This document shows, in pieces, positions 3,309 through 5,830 of a stretch of 5,830 bases of DNA (positions are counted from its first letter, which is position 1; each line of letters begins with the position of its first letter). Under the pieces are notes generated by a model. It was not told the DNA's origin. It did not search any database and saw nothing but the letters and a program-made list of their open reading frames with translations. The translations under genes were made by a program, and so were the position numbers. The stretch is from contig CAMAUG010000256.1 of the NCBI GenBank assembly GCA_945861255.1, forward strand, positions 1-5,830, in the 5' to 3' direction. The stretch comes from Candidatus Sulfopaludibacter sp. SbA3. Lineage in GTDB: Bacteria; Acidobacteriota; Terriglobia; Bryobacterales; Bryobacteraceae.

Positions 3309-5830
3309 TCAGCTTTCCAGCGCCGCACGCTGGCGCGCCACGCGTTGGCCGCGATCCTTGGCGAAGCGTTGCACGCCTGCGAAGATGGACGCGCCGTCCA
3401 GATGCGCTTCGGCGATTACGTCCGGCTCCATGCCGCCGGTGAGCCACTGATGTTCCCAATCCGGCGTCATCGAATATTCGTCGGTGAGTGGACCCACGTC
3501 ACGCACCGGCCACACGCGGCGCGTGCTGGTGCTGATAATCATCAGGTCGCTGGCCGCGGACGGCGGCAGCACGGAATGGCGATAGGCTTCGGACTGGCGA
3601 TCGAACAGATCTTCGCTGATCGCCGAAACGATCTTCACGTTGATGCCCGCCTGTTCCAGCTTCGGAATCTGGTTCAACAAATTCACCGTGGAGCTGGAGC
3701 CCTGCACCACCACGTAGCCATGCCTGGGTTGCCCGGGCGTGAAATCGCGGATAACGTAGAATCCTTTGGCGGCGGCCTTCAGATCCGTATCCGCGAACTT
3801 GGCGCGATCGGCCACCGGGAAATCCGGACGCGCGACTTCGATGCTGATAATACCCACCTTCTGGTCCCGCGCCGCGATTTCGGCGGCGGCGAAGTAGGCG
3901 GGCGCCACGTCATTGTAATCCCACAGGTTCAGGTGAATCACCTGCCCGCGCGGGAACAGTTTCCACACCTGAGTGGCGAAGATGCCAAAGTGCGTACGGC
4001 CATCGGCGGCTGTCTCCGGCCCGGAGTGCCCCACCAGAATATGGAGCACACCCATGCGGAACTTACTATCCTGGTTCTGCTGGCTCCAGACACGGGCGGG
4101 TGTGTACATCAGCGGCGTGAAGGCGCCGTAAGTTCCGCTCAACGCCCACACGCCGGCGAATTTCTTCGGATCGACGCTGGCACTCTGGCTCACCATGCCG
4201 ATGGCGCTCGATACGTTGCCGGCTTCCTGAATCGCGGCTTTGATGCGCGTGCCCAGCGGATTCTTTTCGGGATCGTAGTGTCCCCACAGCGCGCCGTGCT
4301 CCACGTTGATGGATTCGGAAAGATCGGCAGCCAGGGTGATGAAACGGTTGTCGGTGACGTAATTCATCCACTTGACCACTTCAGAAATAGCCCGGCGGCT
4401 GCCGGCTGCTTCGCCAGGTTTCTTGAACAGCGAAATCGCCACTTGCTTTTGCGCATTGCTGTGACGGTTGGTCACGGTCACGGTCTGCGGTTCCACCGGC
4501 AGATTGGCCACACGGAGACGCTCGTCGAGGAACGGATCGGTCTTCACATCCGCCAGCAGGGGCGCGTCGTCTTTCACTTTGTCGCCCAACTCCACCAGGC
4601 GGTCGGCCAGCCAATCCCCCAGGCCGTCACGGTCCAGCAGGGACATCACGACGTCCATGTTGGCCTTGAACTGGATCAGGCGTTCGCGCGTATCCGCAAC
4701 CGCACCGTCGCGGATCCCTTGGAACTGCACGCCATAGTGATCTTCGAACGTTTTGGCCAATGCCACGAAGTACGGTGAATTCATCTTCATCGCATACGGA
4801 TGGCTCAAGTAGCCGACAAGCTGGTCACCGTGCCCGGGGATCTTGCCATGCACCGCGCGCGGCCAGTAACCCTTGACGGTCTTGGCGATCAGGATCATGG
4901 GGCGCCGGTCCTGCGGGTCCCATTCTTCCATCGTCTTCAGCGCCGCCACCAACTGATCGTAGTCGTTGCCGTTTTCAATGGTGAACACGTTCCAGCCGTA
5001 CGACGTCCATTGCTGGACCAGATCGTAGCCGGTGTATTTGGCGTCGATGACGCCGCCCATCAGGTGATCGTCGATGCCGGAATTATTATCGGAAAGCAGA
5101 ACGCGCAGGCGCTTGCCCACCTTCATCGCCAAGGCTTGCGTCTTGAGTTCCTGGGCATGCCCTTCGGTCATCGCGAACTCGCCTTCGAGCGCGAAGATCT
5201 TGAGCGAATCCGGCGCGCCCATGATGTCCCAGAACGCGGCCTTCCCGGCCGACGACGCCACGCCGATACCGGAGGGGCCGCCGTTGACGTCATTGGTGAC
5301 GTCGACGCTTTCGGCGTGGCCCGCCAGCGCCTTGATGCCACGGGCCTTGGCTTGCGCGAACAACGGGTTGTCTGCAAGTCCTAAATCCTGGAGCAACGTT
5401 TTCATCGCGCCCGCTCCGCGCCGGAAACCGAGCGCATCGATCGGGAGCATGGCCACTTCCGGGTCGACGTAATAGCGCTTATCGCCGGTGAGCTTGTATT
5501 TGCGCTCCATCGCCTGGCCCAGGATCATCCACAGGGCGTAGCATGTGGGGATGCAGTGCCCGCCGGCCAGCATGAACTTGTCACTGTAGGGATGCTTAGG
5601 CCGGCGGTAGTCATACCGCAGCCCACCCAGTTCGGGCCCTATCAAATGAAGCGCCACGTTCATCGGCGTGTAGGCCAGCGGCCCGCCAAAGTGACCCGTT
5701 TGGGAGTAATTTCCGAGCAGGGTCAGCGCCATGCAAGTCATGTAGCCGATGTCTTCGACCGCGGCGCGATCATACGCGGTGTTGAGCGGTGCTACGGCGG
5801 AAACGGGCACTTCTGTTTTGAGGGCCAATC
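3309..5830 (-). CDS. transketolase-family thiamine diphosphate enzyme, unusually long; 5' end uncertain
   Basis: At least 839 codons end in TGA at 3309-3311 (residue numbers count from TTG 5828). The family transfers two-carbon ketol units between sugar phosphates in the cytosol. The order is that of transketolase: N-terminal cofactor domain (about 25-345), middle domain (about 475-670), C-terminal domain (about 690-830, with D-L-F-D-R-Q-S-E-A-Y-R and S-V-L-P). Residues matching E. coli TktA by eye are H46 (H26), H91 (H66), H171 (H100), H333 (H261), catalytic E535 (E411), D609 (D469) and H613 (H473), plus the sugar-phosphate contacts R478, S506, H601 and R667 (R358, S385, H461, R520). Two features are odd. 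The G-D-G cofactor motif reads G-E217-F, although N248 is kept. The protein is also about 175 residues longer than TktA, mainly between H91 and H171, between H333 and R478, and at the C-terminus. The only start seen, TTG at 5826-5828, touches the window edge, so the true start may lie outside. Pyruvate dehydrogenase E1 (AceE) is a less likely alternative. Confidence 0.82.
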   Translation of the reverse strand, partial: LALKTEVPVSAVAPLNTAYDRAAVEDIGYMTCMALTLLGNYSQTGHFGGPLAYTPMNVALHLIGPELGGLRYDYRRPKHPYSDKFMLAGGHCIPTCYALWMILGQAMERKYKLTGDKRYYVDPEVAMLPIDALGFRRGAGAMKTLLQDLGLADNPLFAQAKARGIKALAGHAESVDVTNDVNGGPSGIGVASSAGKAAFWDIMGAPDSLKIFALEGEFAMTEGHAQELKTQALAMKVGKRLRVLLSDNNSGIDDHLMGGVIDAKYTGYDLVQQWTSYGWNVFTIENGNDYDQLVAALKTMEEWDPQDRRPMILIAKTVKGYWPRAVHGKIPGHGDQLVGYLSHPYAMKMNSPYFVALAKTFEDHYGVQFQGIRDGAVADTRERLIQFKANMDVVMSLLDRDGLGDWLADRLVELGDKVKDDAPLLADVKTDPFLDERLRVANLPVEPQTVTVTNRHSNAQKQVAISLFKKPGEAAGSRRAISEVVKWMNYVTDNRFITLAADLSESINVEHGALWGHYDPEKNPLGTRIKAAIQEAGNVSSAIGMVSQSASVDPKKFAGVWALSGTYGAFTPLMYTPARVWSQQNQDSKFRMGVLHILVGHSGPETAADGRTHFGIFATQVWKLFPRGQVIHLNLWDYNDVAPAYFAAAEIAARDQKVGIISIEVARPDFPVADRAKFADTDLKAAAKGFYVIRDFTPGQPRHGYVVVQGSSSTVNLLNQIPKLEQAGINVKIVSAISEDLFDRQSEAYRHSVLPPSAASDLMIISTSTRRVWPVRDVGPLTDEYSMTPDWEHQWLTGGMEPDVIAEAHLDGASIFAGVQRFAKDRGQRVARQRAALES

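Noticed and set aside
3297..4778. 493-codon plus-strand open frame antisense to the transketolase
   Set aside because: The opposite strand is a well-matched transketolase with active-site residues. The His- and Arg-rich translation has no family pattern and is expected from GC-rich third positions.
3309..5830. Phosphoketolase identity, suggested by the length of about 840 residues
   Set aside because: The phosphoketolase G-D-G-E signature and E-G-G-E-L-G-Y motif are absent, while the transketolase spacing H-S-G-P-E-x4-D-G-R-T-H and the D-x-F-D-x-Q-x3-Y-R block are present.

Overview
This is an ordinary chromosomal stretch from a GC-rich Gram-negative-type bacterium, most likely an Acidobacteriota member (Bryobacterales/Solibacter-like). 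The pointers are the tail of a VWFA-related protein of the kind abundant in that phylum, a short Hfq-like gene coupled to suhB, an exported class II-type c cytochrome, and an unusually long transketolase. This placement is inference from protein character; no rRNA or other marker gene is present.

Layout: (1) 2-295 (+), C-terminal end of a VWFA-related protein. (2) 326-565 (+), an Hfq-like Sm-fold RNA chaperone. (3) 562-1371 (+), an inositol-monophosphatase-family enzyme (SuhB type) whose GTG start overlaps the hfq stop. These three probably share a transcript. (4) A 79-bp convergent junction with small inverted repeats. (5) 1451-1855 (-), a small secreted monoheme cytochrome c. (6) 1856-2174, a 319-bp non-coding gap holding a plausible sigma70-type promoter for the cytochrome gene, two adjacent dyads and a perfect 15-bp tandem duplication. 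(7) 2175-3248 (+), an Old Yellow Enzyme of the YqjM/XenA class. (8) A 60-bp convergent junction. (9) 3309 to the right edge (-), a transketolase-family protein of at least about 839 residues whose true start may lie beyond the window.

The genes do not form one pathway. Hfq and SuhB are plausibly co-translated; SuhB in E. coli has an RNA-related role in rRNA antitermination as well as its phosphatase activity, but any link here is speculation. The cytochrome, the ene-reductase and the transketolase look like separate transcription units of redox and carbon metabolism. I found no mobile element, CRISPR array, tRNA, rRNA or defence system. The points most worth a second look are the divergent RNA-contact residues of the Hfq-like protein, the altered thiamine-diphosphate motif and insertions in the transketolase, and the repeat-rich promoter of the cytochrome gene.
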